Numbered from the stretch's first letter, positions 33,633 to 42,963 are shown. The stretch: DNA of 64,000 nt from an uncultured Rhodospirillaceae bacterium (GCA_937927415.1 CALBDS010000042.1:62001-126000), one strand, 5' to 3'. The notes: generated by a model not told the origin, from the sequence alone. A program made the numbers and translations.

Positions 33633-35786
33633 ATGTCTGTTCACACCTTCAAAAACGGCCTGCTGGCCGTAACCGCCCTCATCATGCCCGCTGCGGCCGT
33701 GGCCCAGACGGTCAACCTCGACACCATCACCGTGGAAGGCGCCCAGGACGGCCTGACCACGCCGTTGTCCGCCACCACGCTGGGCGGTCAGACGCTGGCG
33801 GCCCGCCGCCTGTCCACCAGCGACACCGCCGGGCTGCTGCAAAGCGTGCCGGGGGTCAGCCTGAACAGCGGCGGGGCGATTTCCGCCCTGCCCTCGGTCA
33901 ACGGCCTGTCCAGCGACCGGGTGAAAACGCTGATAAACGGCATGACCATCACCGCGGCCTGCCCCAACCACATGAACCCGCCCCTGTCCACCATCGACCC
34001 GGCGGTGGCCGGGCAGATCACGGTGTGGGCGGGCATCACCCCGGTCAGCGCCGGCGGCGACAGCATCGGCGGCACCATCGCCGTGGAGTCCCCCGCCCCC
34101 GTCTTCGCCAGGGATGGCGAGGCGGTGACCGTGACCGGGCGGGCATCGACCGCCTTTCGCAGCGTGAACGAGGGGATCACCGCCTCCGCCGCGGCCACGG
34201 TGGCGACCGACACTCTCAGCCTCGGCTATGACGGGTCGTGGAGCCGCAGCAACAACTACCGCTCCGGCGGCAACGGCCCGCGGGTGCGTTCGACCGAAGC
34301 GGAGGCGATCAATCACGCCCTGACGCTGGCGCTCCGCCGCGACAACCACCTGCTGGAACTGCGCGGCGGTGTGCAGCACACCCCGTATCAGGGGTTTCCG
34401 AACCAGCGGATGGACATGACCGACAACCAGCAGGCGTTCGTCAACCTGCACTACGCCGGCAGCTTCGGCTGGGGCGGGCTGGACGCGCGGGCCTTTTTCC
34501 AGCGCGTCAACCACACCATGAACTTCCTGGACGACAAGGGCGGTACGGCAACCGGCGGCATGCCCATGAAGACCCGCGGCACCGATGCCGGCTACACCGT
34601 CACCGGCACCATCCCGCTGTCCGACCGCGACACGCTGCGCGTGGGCAACGAGCTGCACAGCTATTCCCTGGACGACTGGTGGCCGCCGGTTGCGGGCAAG
34701 GCGATGATGTCGCCGCTGACCTACATCAACGTCAACGACGGGCGCCGCACCCGTCTCGGCACCTTCGCCGAGGTGGAATCCCGCTGGGCGCCGGCCTGGA
34801 CCACCCTGATCGGCATCCGCAATGACATGGTGTGGTCCAAGGTGGGGCAGGTGCAACCCTATTCCTGGGCCAGCCGCATCGGCATGATGGCCAACCCTGA
34901 TGCCGCCGCCGCCACCGCTTTCAACAACGGCGACCGCTCGGCCACCGATACCAATTTCGACGCCACGGCACTGGTTCGCTACGAACCCACGGCCACCGCG
35001 ACGTACGAGGCGGGGATTGCCCGCAAGACCCGCTCGCCCAACCTCTACGAACGCTATTCCTGGGGCTTGGGGCAGATGTCGAGCACCATGACCGGCTGGT
35101 TCGGCGATGCCAACGGCTATGTCGGCAATCCCAATCTGAAACCGGAAAAGGCCTACACCGCCAGCCTCAGCGGCGGCTGGCACGATGCCAAACGCGCCGA
35201 CTGGTCGGTCACGGTCACGCCCTATTACACCTATGTTCAGGATTACATCGACGTTGACCCGGTGCAGCGGTTCAGCAACGGCTTCGTGCAACTGCGCTTC
35301 GCCAACCACGACGCGGTGCTGTTCGGCATCAACGCCTCGGCCAGCAAGGTGCTGGCCCGCGGGGAATCCTGGGGCGACCTGAAACTCTCGGCGATGGCCG
35401 GGTGGGTGCAGGGGCGCAATCTGGACGACGGCGGCAGCCTTTATCACCTGATGCCGCTGAACGGCTCGGTGACGCTGGAACACCGGCTGGGCGGGTGGAA
35501 CAACGCCCTCGAACTTCAGGGGGCCGCGGCCAAGAGCCGCGTCGATTCCACCCGCAACGAGCCGCACACCGCCTCGTACGCCCTGGTCAACCTGCGCACC
35601 GGCTATGAATGGGGGAATGTGCGGGTGGATGCGGGGATCGACAACCTACTGGATGCCCGTTACGACCTGCCGCTGGGCGGGGTCAGCTATGGCGATTACA
35701 AGGCGGGCGGCAGCGTGGCCGGCACGCTGGGCGCCCTGCCCGGTCCGGGACGGTCGTTCAACGTCGGTCTGACGGCCAAGTTCTGA
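33633..35786 (+). CDS. TonB-dependent outer-membrane copper receptor (OprC/NosA type)
   Basis: Outer-membrane beta-barrel of 717 aa with a signal peptide (about residues 1-24, ending AAAVAQ), a plug domain and a C-terminal barrel ending in Phe (FNVGLTAKF). The plug has ITAACPNHMNPPLSTIDP, the OprC/NosA hallmark: Cys 110 and Met 114 give the C-x3-M pair, and His 294 with Met 296 form an H-x-M pair like the other copper ligands known from OprC. The call as a copper receptor rests on these four residues. Such receptors often serve copper enzymes of denitrification. Confidence 0.82.
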   Translation: MSVHTFKNGLLAVTALIMPAAAVAQTVNLDTITVEGAQDGLTTPLSATTLGGQTLAARRLSTSDTAGLLQSVPGVSLNSGGAISALPSVNGLSSDRVKTLINGMTITAACPNHMNPPLSTIDPAVAGQITVWAGITPVSAGGDSIGGTIAVESPAPVFARDGEAVTVTGRASTAFRSVNEGITASAAATVATDTLSLGYDGSWSRSNNYRSGGNGPRVRSTEAEAINHALTLALRRDNHLLELRGGVQHTPYQGFPNQRMDMTDNQQAFVNLHYAGSFGWGGLDARAFFQRVNHTMNFLDDKGGTATGGMPMKTRGTDAGYTVTGTIPLSDRDTLRVGNELHSYSLDDWWPPVAGKAMMSPLTYINVNDGRRTRLGTFAEVESRWAPAWTTLIGIRNDMVWSKVGQVQPYSWASRIGMMANPDAAAATAFNNGDRSATDTNFDATALVRYEPTATATYEAGIARKTRSPNLYERYSWGLGQMSSTMTGWFGDANGYVGNPNLKPEKAYTASLSGGWHDAKRADWSVTVTPYYTYVQDYIDVDPVQRFSNGFVQLRFANHDAVLFGINASASKVLARGESWGDLKLSAMAGWVQGRNLDDGGSLYHLMPLNGSVTLEHRLGGWNNALELQGAAAKSRVDSTRNEPHTASYALVNLRTGYEWGNVRVDAGIDNLLDARYDLPLGGVSYGDYKAGGSVAGTLGALPGPGRSFNVGLTAKF

Positions 35787-35795
35787 TCGGCGGAC

Positions 35796-35831
35796 GATCC
35801 GGCCCCGGACATGACCGGACGGGGCCGGATC
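35796..35831. terminator. 12-bp perfect stem between convergent genes
   Basis: GATCCGGCCCCG (35796-35807) pairs with CGGGGCCGGATC (35820-35831), loop 12 bases, immediately behind the copper receptor and overlapping the stop codon of the convergent small gene. It may stop transcription from both sides; there is no T-run on the plus strand. Confidence 0.5.
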
Positions 35832-36123
35832 AGCCCTTCAGCCCGCCGCCCACACGTTGGCAATCGGCTTCGTCGGACCCCGCCTCGGCCTTGCCGGTGG
35901 AAGCGACATAGCGCGGGTCGTCGCACTTGCCGTCAAAGGCGAACTGCATGGTCCAGCGCGGCTTGCCCCAGGCAGGATTGGCGGCATCGCGGGTGATGGG
36001 GGCCACGGTTTCGGCGGAGGCGACACCGCCAAGGCTTCCCGGCAAAGTGCCGGCGGCAAAGGCGGCAAGCGACAGCAGCACACCGGCCGGGGCCAGCACA
36101 CGAAAGACAAGGGCGCGTTTCAT
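35830..36123 (-). CDS. Small exported protein of unknown function
   Basis: A 97-aa protein with a basic start MKRALVFR, a hydrophobic signal segment to about residue 28, and a short mature part with two Cys residues (KCDDPRYVAS and DEADCQRVGG). I do not recognise the family. Convergent to the copper receptor gene. Codon use resembles the neighbours. ATG 36123 is chosen because it places the signal peptide at the N-terminus; the frame is open 32 codons further. Confidence 0.45.
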   Translation of the reverse strand: MKRALVFRVLAPAGVLLSLAAFAAGTLPGSLGGVASAETVAPITRDAANPAWGKPRWTMQFAFDGKCDDPRYVASTGKAEAGSDEADCQRVGGGLKG

Positions 36124-36287
36124 GGCAGGACGTGGGGTTCGATGGGGAAATCGGATGGGATGAGGGGTCTCATCACCGGAGGCCGGCACCGCGCCGCCCT
36201 CTTCATCCATCATGAACAAGGGACCGACGGCACTTATTCCCCCGAGGATTTCCCGTCCATCTTATTTTCCCGTTTCCCCGATCCCCA

Positions 36288-38369
36288 TCATCCGCCGGAG
36301 GGCAGGTGAACCCGCACGGTGGTGCCGACCCCTTCCCGGCTTTCCAGCACCAGCCGGCCCCCATGCCGCTCGACGAAGGCGCGGGCCAGCGGCAGGCCCA
36401 GCCCGGTGCCGCCGGCCCGGCGGGCCAGATGGTTGTTCACCTGGCCGAACGGTTCCAGCGCCACCGCCAGATCCGCCTCGCTCATGCCGATGCCGGTGTC
36501 GGTGACCGTGATGATCACGCCGCCGGTGGCCGCATCCGGCCCCACGGTCAGGGATACCTCCCCCGGCGGCGGGGTGAACTTCACCGCATTCGACAGAAGA
36601 TTCAGCACGATCTGCTTGATGCGGACCGGGTCGGCCTGAATCTCCGGCGTGTTTCCGGCACAGCTGAACGACGTCACCACGCCACTTTCCCCGGCGCGGT
36701 CGCGGATCAGGACAAAGCAGCTTTCCACCGCATCGCACATGTTGAGAGGCTGGCGGTTGATGTCGAACTTGCCCGCCTCGATCTTGGCGATGTCGAGGAT
36801 GTCGTTGATGACCGCCAGAAGATGTTCCCCCGATTGGCTGATCACCCCGGCGTATTCGCGGTATTTCGGGCGGCCCAGCGGCCCCAGCATCTCCGCCTCC
36901 ATCATCGAGGAAAAGCCGATGATGGCGTTGAGCGGGGTGCGCAGCTCATGGCTCATGTTGGCGAGAAAGTCGGATTTGCTGCGGCTGGCCGATTCCGCCA
37001 TGTTCTTGGCGTGCATCAGCGCGGCTTCGGCCCGTTCACGTTCGTGGATTTCCGCCGTCAGCGCCCGCGTGCGTTCGGCCACCCGCGCTTCCAGGGCGTC
37101 GTTCATCCCCCGCAGCGCCAGTTCCGCGGCGCGGCGGCGGGTGATGTCCTGGCCGGCGCAGATGATGGCGGCCCCCATGCCGTCATCCCCGGTCACCGGC
37201 AGCGGGGTCATGTTCCACAGCACCGCCCGCTCCTCCCCATCCGCGGCGCGCCACACCAGTTCGGCGTTGCGCACGGTGCGCCCGGACAGGGCAAGATCCA
37301 TCATCTGGACAAAGGTGTCGTCGGCGGACACCACGTCCTGCCAGCGGCAGCCGATGCGGACTTCACCACCCTGAGGCCGCAGGGCGCGGGCGGCTTCGCG
37401 GTTGGCTTCCTGCACGCGGCCGTCGGGACCGATCACCAGAATGATGATGCCCGCCGCCTGGATCAGCGAACGGAAACGCGCCTCGCTGGCGGCCAGGGCG
37501 GTTTCGCGGCGCTTGATCTCGGTCACATCGGCGATGGACCCCACCATGCGATAGGCCATGCCGTCCGCCCGCCGCAGGGCAAGCCCGCGGGCCAGAACCC
37601 AGCGGTAGTTTCCCGAGCGTCCGGCCACGCGGTAGGTGTCTTCGAAATGGGGGGTCAGGCCCTTCAGATGCTCGGTGACGCGGGCCTCGTAACGGGTGCG
37701 GTCGTCGGGATGGACCAGCTTCAGCCACTCATGGGTGGTGGTCCGCACGGTGTCGCTGTCGAAGCCGATGATCGACAGCAGCCGGGCCGACAGATAAAGG
37801 TCCTTGGTGATGGGGTTCCAGTCCCACAGCCCATCGTTGGCCCCGTGCATGGCAAGGTTCAGCAACTCTTCCCGGTCCAGAAGGGCGGCTTGCGCACGGG
37901 TGCGTTCGGTCGCGTCCAGCCCCAGCAGGAAGGCGCCCAGAATGCCCCCCGCCCCGTCCCGATGGGGAATGAACGACAGGGCCAGACGCCGCGGGGTGTC
38001 GGAGCATTCCACATCGGCTTCGAAAGACCATTCCTGTCCCTTGAGAGCGGCGGCCACCCCCTGCGCCACATGGGCCAGGGCGGGGATCCCTTCGATCCCG
38101 GCATCCAGCGGCAAGGCCCCGAACCATTGCTGCCAGATGCGGTTGGCATAGCGGCACCGCCGTTCGCTGTCGAAATAAGCGACAAGCGCCGGAATGGAAT
38201 CGGCGATCAGCCGGATGCGCCCCTCGCTCGCCCGCGCCATGACCAGCGACGACAGCATATGCTGGCGTTCCGTTTCCAGTTCACGCACACGGCCTTCCAG
38301 GCGGCGGATGCGATCGTCCACCGTTTCGTACGGACTCTCGTTCATAGGGGTCGTTGCCACCACTTGCAT
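36288..38369 (-). CDS. Multi-PAS sensor histidine kinase, no membrane helix
   Basis: A 693-aa kinase with a short N-terminal coiled coil (DRIRRLEGRVRELETER), three PAS domains (about residues 55-155, 165-285 and 295-415), a second coiled coil, then HisKA with MSHELRTPLNAIIGFS and phospho-His 474, and an HATPase domain with NLLSNAVKF, DTGIGM and GGTGLGLPLARAF. No transmembrane segment or receiver domain is seen, so it probably senses an internal signal. It has no partner response regulator beside it. Divergent from the chemoreceptor at 38582. An alternative start is 38345. Confidence 0.85.
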   Translation of the reverse strand: MQVVATTPMNESPYETVDDRIRRLEGRVRELETERQHMLSSLVMARASEGRIRLIADSIPALVAYFDSERRCRYANRIWQQWFGALPLDAGIEGIPALAHVAQGVAAALKGQEWSFEADVECSDTPRRLALSFIPHRDGAGGILGAFLLGLDATERTRAQAALLDREELLNLAMHGANDGLWDWNPITKDLYLSARLLSIIGFDSDTVRTTTHEWLKLVHPDDRTRYEARVTEHLKGLTPHFEDTYRVAGRSGNYRWVLARGLALRRADGMAYRMVGSIADVTEIKRRETALAASEARFRSLIQAAGIIILVIGPDGRVQEANREAARALRPQGGEVRIGCRWQDVVSADDTFVQMMDLALSGRTVRNAELVWRAADGEERAVLWNMTPLPVTGDDGMGAAIICAGQDITRRRAAELALRGMNDALEARVAERTRALTAEIHERERAEAALMHAKNMAESASRSKSDFLANMSHELRTPLNAIIGFSSMMEAEMLGPLGRPKYREYAGVISQSGEHLLAVINDILDIAKIEAGKFDINRQPLNMCDAVESCFVLIRDRAGESGVVTSFSCAGNTPEIQADPVRIKQIVLNLLSNAVKFTPPPGEVSLTVGPDAATGGVIITVTDTGIGMSEADLAVALEPFGQVNNHLARRAGGTGLGLPLARAFVERHGGRLVLESREGVGTTVRVHLPSGG

Positions 38370-38581
38370 GATCCCGGAAGGAGCAGGGCACTATACCGCA
38401 ACGCACAAACCGAACAGGCCAATACAACAAATATGAAGAGCGCGTCGAAAAGACGCAAGGGGCACTTTCCTGGCCGCCTGTTTGATTTTGTTTGTCTATT
38501 TTTAAGAGAATTCTGTTCCATTCACCGAAGCGCAGGGCTTTTTTCAAGGTGCTACCTTGAAATGGACAGGAGGTTGATGCG

Positions 38582-40264
38582 GTGTTGAAATATTTGAAAA
38601 TAGGATCGAAAATATATCTTCTTGTCAGCTTGTTGTCCGTTGTCGCCCTGCTGACCGGAATTTTGGGGGTCCTGGCAACCAATGATCTGGGCACCCGCAC
38701 GACCCTGCTCGAAAACGCATCGGCGCGGGAGGCGCTGGGGGAACGGATCAATGGTCTGGTGATGGCCGTGGTGATGGATTCCCGCGGCGTGTACATGGCC
38801 CGCAACCCCGCGGAAATGGAAAAATTCGGCGCCCCGCTGCTGGCCAACCTGAAGATCCTCGACGAACAAATGGCCGCTTGGCTGGCGCTGGCGCCGGCCG
38901 CCGAACGGGCGCCGGTGGAACAGGCCCAGGTCAGCGTGCGGGAATTCATCCGTTTCCGCACCGAACTGGTGCGCATCGGCCGGGAGAAGGGGGCGGTGGA
39001 GGCGCGGCCCTATGGCGACAACGATGCCAACCGCTCGGCCCGGCAGGCGCTGAACCGGGATCTGGAAAGGCTGATCGCGGCAACCCGCGCGTCCGCCGAC
39101 CGGGTGCGGGCGGATATGGCCGCGGCCCGGAGCGGCTGGATGACGGTGATGGTGGTGGTGCTGGGCGCCGGCATCGGGCTGGGGGCCGTTCTGGCCATGC
39201 TGATCGCGCGCCGGCACATTTCCCGCCCGGTCGCCGCGATGACGCGGGCCATGAACGATCTGGCCGCCGGCAACACCGCCGTCCCCCTTCCCGTTGCTGA
39301 CGGCTCCGACGAATTGGCCGACATGGCCCGTGCGCTGGTGGTGTTCCGCGACGCCCTGGCCCGCGTGACCACCATGGCCGACCAGGAACGGAGCCGCATC
39401 GCCGAACAGGGGGAACGCCAGTCGCGGGTGGAACGGATGACCCAGGAGTTCGCCACCACCATCAACGGCATGGTCCGCGCCCTGACCGACGAGGCCGGGC
39501 TGATCCGCACCAACGCCCAGACCGTGAACACCTGCGCCAGCGATGTGCGCGGGCGGGCCGACGCGGTGTCCACCGCCGCCGGCGAGGCCCGCGGCAATGT
39601 GGAAACCGTGGCCGCCGCCACCGAACAGCTCACCCTGTCGATTCAGGAAATCCGCCGCCGCATGGACCGCGCCGGCACCATCGTCGGCGACGCCGAGCAA
39701 CAGGCGCAAAGCACCAACACCGTGATGCAGAGCCTGAACACCGCCGCTGGCCGCATCGGCGAGGTGGTCCATCTCATCACCGAAATTGCCAGCCAGACCA
39801 ACCTGCTGGCGCTCAACGCCACCATCGAGGCGGCACGCGCCGGCGAAGCCGGCAAGGGATTCGCCGTGGTGGCATCGGAGGTCAAGCAACTGGCCAACCA
39901 GACCGCCCGCGCCACCGAGGAAATCTCCACCCAGATCAGCGCCATTCAGCAGGAAACCGGCCGTGCGGTGGACGCCATCGGCGGCATCGTCACCATCATC
40001 GGCCAGATCAACGGCATCAGCACCGAGGTGGCCGCCGCCGTCAGCCAGCAAAGCCAGGCCACCAGCGAAATCGCCCGCAACGTCCAGCAGGCGGCGGGGG
40101 CAACCCAAACCGTGTCCAACACCATTGCCGGCGTCTCCGCCACGGCGGAGCGGACCGGCAGCGCCGCCGCCGACATGCTGCGCGCCGCCGAGGATCTGGC
40201 CCATCACGCCAGCAACCTGAGCACCAACGTGGACAGCTTCGCCAGCCGGCTCCGGCAGGGGTAA
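38582..40264 (+). CDS. Methyl-accepting chemotaxis protein
   Basis: Membrane chemoreceptor, 560 aa. An N-terminal membrane helix (about 8-32), a roughly 160-residue periplasmic helical bundle, a second helix (about 178-205), HAMP starting RRHISRPVAAM, and a signalling domain with the hairpin tip EIASQTNLLALNATIEAARAGEAGKGFAVVASEV. It ends at RLRQG with no CheR-docking pentapeptide. GTG 38582 is preceded by CAGGAGG. The ligand is unknown. It is divergent from a PAS kinase across 212 AT-richer bases. Confidence 0.93.
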   Translation: MLKYLKIGSKIYLLVSLLSVVALLTGILGVLATNDLGTRTTLLENASAREALGERINGLVMAVVMDSRGVYMARNPAEMEKFGAPLLANLKILDEQMAAWLALAPAAERAPVEQAQVSVREFIRFRTELVRIGREKGAVEARPYGDNDANRSARQALNRDLERLIAATRASADRVRADMAAARSGWMTVMVVVLGAGIGLGAVLAMLIARRHISRPVAAMTRAMNDLAAGNTAVPLPVADGSDELADMARALVVFRDALARVTTMADQERSRIAEQGERQSRVERMTQEFATTINGMVRALTDEAGLIRTNAQTVNTCASDVRGRADAVSTAAGEARGNVETVAAATEQLTLSIQEIRRRMDRAGTIVGDAEQQAQSTNTVMQSLNTAAGRIGEVVHLITEIASQTNLLALNATIEAARAGEAGKGFAVVASEVKQLANQTARATEEISTQISAIQQETGRAVDAIGGIVTIIGQINGISTEVAAAVSQQSQATSEIARNVQQAAGATQTVSNTIAGVSATAERTGSAAADMLRAAEDLAHHASNLSTNVDSFASRLRQG

Positions 40265-40277
40265 GGGGGCCGCTCAT

Positions 40278-40310
40278 GCGCAAGGGGGGCATGGTCCCCC
40301 TTTGCGCGTT
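40278..40310 (+). terminator. Rho-independent terminator after the chemoreceptor
   Basis: GCGCAAGGGGGG (40278-40289) pairs with CCCCCTTTGCGC (40296-40307), with one G-T pair, and is followed by GTTTT. It lies in the 55-base gap to the convergent DUF4424 gene. Confidence 0.75.
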
Positions 40311-40319
40311 TTCGCCGGC

Positions 40320-41399
40320 TTACGGGCTGTCCTTGCCGCGGACGAAGAACAGAAGCCGGATGTCGCGTTCCGGGACAAAATCCGTGATGACCGATTCGAA
40401 GGTCGTCGGCCCGGTTTTCTTCAGCCCGTTCCAGCAGAGCGACAGGATGTTACCAGGCGCCCCCTTGTCGAGGGTCAGGTGAAAGCGGCCGATCGGCCCC
40501 CGCCAGTTGCGCGCCGTGGTCAGGATGTATTCGATTTCCCAGGCGGTGAACGGCGATTCGGTTCCCTTATGGCCCTTTTCCGCCGCGGCCAGGGCGCGCC
40601 GGGTACCGGCGTCGATGCAATAACGGTCGTCGCCGGAATTTTTTGTCTCCGAATCCTCGACCCCAGCGCCGTTTTCCCCGCCGATGAGCCGCCCGACCAC
40701 GCCGCGCCCATTGATTTCCGCCGCTCTGCCGATCAGGGCCGTGCCGACGAACGGCCGATAGGCGTGCCGGACCCGCACGTCCACACCCGGCGGGAAGGTC
40801 TGGCGCCAATGATAGCGGGTGCGCAGCACCCATTGCGGCGCGTTGTCGTCCTCGCCCGGCTGGATCAGGCCGGACCGCCGCAGCCGGTCGAGCGATGCCG
40901 CGGGGATGGCCTTGACCTGTTCGTCATAGCTTTGCGCCTTCCAGGGCGCCAGCCCCAGCGCGCCCGCCGCCTCCAATTCCCGCGTGACCTCCCGGCCCTG
41001 GTAGAAGGCCCGCCGCTCCAGTTGCGGCGTCAGCGGGCGGTCATCGACCCACAGCCGGAAGCCCAGGAAATCGGCGCCATCCACAGGAAAATTCCAATTC
41101 GCCGCGGTCGGCGCCTGCGACAGGTCCAGGTCCGGCAGCGGGAACACCACCAGCGTGTCGATGGGCCGGTCACCCATGTTGCGGAACACGTACGACACCC
41201 GGATTTCATCCAGACCGATCCGCAGGTCTTCGGACACCATCCGTATGTCGTTGGTGACCGACAGCTCGATTCCGCCCGTCCCCTGGAAGCCGGTGCTGTC
41301 GTTGGCCCTGGCCGGCAGCGCCGCCGCCAGCCCCAGAAATGCCAGAACCGCAAACGCCCGGACAAGCGCCGGGCCAGACAGATGAACGCGGTGGCCCAT
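40320..41399 (-). CDS. Exported DUF4424 family protein
   Basis: A 359-aa protein with a signal peptide (about residues 8-33, ending ALPARA) and a mature part with NDSTGFQGTGGIELS, a DUF4424 pattern, then ISVSYVFRN-like segments and a long periplasmic domain. Function is not known. ATG 41399 puts the signal peptide at the N-terminus; the frame is open 25 codons further upstream without homology. It is divergent from the hydrogenase operon across the 399-base regulatory region. Confidence 0.7.
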   Translation of the reverse strand: MGHRVHLSGPALVRAFAVLAFLGLAAALPARANDSTGFQGTGGIELSVTNDIRMVSEDLRIGLDEIRVSYVFRNMGDRPIDTLVVFPLPDLDLSQAPTAANWNFPVDGADFLGFRLWVDDRPLTPQLERRAFYQGREVTRELEAAGALGLAPWKAQSYDEQVKAIPAASLDRLRRSGLIQPGEDDNAPQWVLRTRYHWRQTFPPGVDVRVRHAYRPFVGTALIGRAAEINGRGVVGRLIGGENGAGVEDSETKNSGDDRYCIDAGTRRALAAAEKGHKGTESPFTAWEIEYILTTARNWRGPIGRFHLTLDKGAPGNILSLCWNGLKKTGPTTFESVITDFVPERDIRLLFFVRGKDSP

Positions 41400-41476
41400 G
41401 ATGTAAGAAGATCCCCGATTGCCGAAAACGCTTTTCCCTGACCTTAGCCCAGACACGGCGGCGACGCGGAACATTC

Positions 41477-41490
41477 CTGATGCCGATCAA
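41477..41490. promoter_or_regulatory. FNR/FixK-like box, one mismatch
   Basis: CTGATGCCGATCAA matches TTGAT-N4-ATCAA except for the first base. It lies nearer the DUF4424 gene start (77 bases away) and may serve either direction. Confidence 0.5.
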
Positions 41491-41525
41491 GACGTTGCAT
41501 CATTACCCTCTAATGCACGCACTCT

Positions 41526-41540
41526 ATTGGTAATACCAAT
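41526..41540. repeat. Perfect 15-base palindrome in the hydrogenase control region
   Basis: ATTGGTAATACCAAT has two 7-base arms around a single A. It is immediately followed by another inverted repeat, ATCAT/ATGAT, at 41539-41554. Both lie between the two FNR-like boxes. The half TAATACCAAT also appears in the ftsZ leader near 14016. Function unknown; an operator is possible. Confidence 0.5.
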
Positions 41541-41605
41541 CATCGATCAATGATGTTACTTCGCACTGCGGCATCAGTCATTTTCTTTCCTGGGGCTTCG
41601 TCGGT

Positions 41606-41619
41606 TTGATGTAGATCAA
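41606..41619 (+). promoter_or_regulatory. Perfect FNR/FixK box of the hyb operon
   Basis: TTGATGTAGATCAA is an exact match to the FNR/Anr/FixK consensus TTGAT-N4-ATCAA. It lies 180 bases before the hybO start, leaving room for a transcript start near 41654 and a leader of about 145 bases. This suggests that the hydrogenase is made under low oxygen. The regulator itself is not in the window. Confidence 0.75.
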
Positions 41620-41798
41620 TGCCCGCATCCGCCCCCTTTTGCTGGAATGCCCACACACACGGTATGCCTTAATATCCATAGCAAAGATATGGGTACCCGC
41701 TTCCTCATGCCTGGGCGCGGGACGGGTTTTGCCGTGTCCGAATAATGGGCGCAACGGCTTGGCGCCCGGCCACCGCACAAGGGTTTTTGGGGGAAGTC

Positions 41799-42956
41799 AT
41801 GCCCGACGGTCAACTGGACCTCGACACCGCCGACATCGGCGATCTTGACAGCTACGACGGCGCTCTGGGTGGTCTGACCCGCCGGGAGTTCCTCAACTAC
41901 TGCACCGGCGTTGCCGCCGCACTCGGCCTGTCGCCGGCGCTGGGCATCAACATCGCCAACGCCGCGACCACGGCCCCCCGCCCCTCGGTCATCTGGCTGT
42001 CGGGGCAGGCGTGCACCGGCTGCGTGGAAACCCTGCTGCGCACCAGCCACCCCAGCCTGGAAACCTTGATTCTCGATCAGATCTCGCTGGAATACAACGA
42101 GACGCTGAACGCCGGTTGCGGCCATCAGGCCGAAAACTGGAAGCAAGAGGCGATGAAGGCCAATTGGGGCAAGTACCTGATGGTCACCGACGGCGCCGTG
42201 CCCACCAAGGACGGCGGCGTGTACTGCAAGGTCGCCGGCAAGACCTATCTGGAAAGCGTGCAGGAATGCGCCAAGGGGGCCGCGGCCATCCTGTCCATGG
42301 GGTCGTGCTCGTCCTGGGGCGGCTGGCCGTCCACCGGCGTCAACCCCACGGGGGCCGTCGGCCTGCACGAGGTCATCAAGGACAAGCCGATCGTCACCAT
42401 CCCCGGCTGCCCGCCCAACCCGTACAATTTCCTGTCCACGGTGCTGCACTTCGTCACCTTCGGCAAGCTGCCGGCGCTGGACGACAAGGGCCGTCCGAAG
42501 TTCGCCTACGGCCGCCTGATCCATGAGAACTGTGAGCGCCGCGCCCATTTCGACGCCGGCCGCTTCGCCATGGAATTCGGCGACTACGGCCACCGCCAGG
42601 GCTATTGCCTGTATAAGCTGGGCTGCAAGGGGCCGGAAACCTACGCCAACTGCCCCGCCATCGGCTTCAACGACGTGGGTCAGGGCACCTGGCCGGTCGG
42701 CACCGGGCATCCGTGCTTCGGCTGCACCGAGCAGGGCGTGGGCTTCACCAAGAGCATCCATGAACTGGCGTCGCTGAAGTCGGTGACCCCGCCCAATTCC
42801 TACCCCGACGTGCGCATGCAGAAGGGCGAAGGGGCCAGCACCGGGGCCGTGGCCGCGGTGGCCGGCATCGCCGGGGCTGCGGTCGGCGCCGGCGCCATCA
42901 TCGCCAGCCGCCTGGGCAAGCACGACAAGACCAACGACACCAACCCCGGCGCGTGA
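41799..42956 (+). CDS. hybO: Periplasmic [NiFe] hydrogenase small subunit HybO
   Basis: Iron-sulfur subunit of a group 1c uptake hydrogenase. A long N-terminus carries the Tat signal TRREFLNYC (Arg 28-29), so the folded heterodimer is exported. The proximal cluster site is SGQACTGC (Cys 72 and 75); NCPAIGF and GHPCFGC supply medial and distal cluster ligands. A C-terminal hydrophobic helix anchors it. Strong match to E. coli HybO. The position filled by an extra Cys in oxygen-tolerant enzymes is Gly (CTGC), so the standard oxygen-sensitive type is expected. GGGGGAAG precedes ATG 41799. Confidence 0.95.
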   Translation: MPDGQLDLDTADIGDLDSYDGALGGLTRREFLNYCTGVAAALGLSPALGINIANAATTAPRPSVIWLSGQACTGCVETLLRTSHPSLETLILDQISLEYNETLNAGCGHQAENWKQEAMKANWGKYLMVTDGAVPTKDGGVYCKVAGKTYLESVQECAKGAAAILSMGSCSSWGGWPSTGVNPTGAVGLHEVIKDKPIVTIPGCPPNPYNFLSTVLHFVTFGKLPALDDKGRPKFAYGRLIHENCERRAHFDAGRFAMEFGDYGHRQGYCLYKLGCKGPETYANCPAIGFNDVGQGTWPVGTGHPCFGCTEQGVGFTKSIHELASLKSVTPPNSYPDVRMQKGEGASTGAVAAVAGIAGAAVGAGAIIASRLGKHDKTNDTNPGA

Positions 42957-42963
42957 GGCTGAG

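Noticed and set aside
41799..42956. Oxygen-tolerant hydrogenase
   Set aside because: HybO has CTGC at the proximal cluster, where oxygen-tolerant enzymes have an added Cys. The gene order is also that of the Hyb (group 1c) type.
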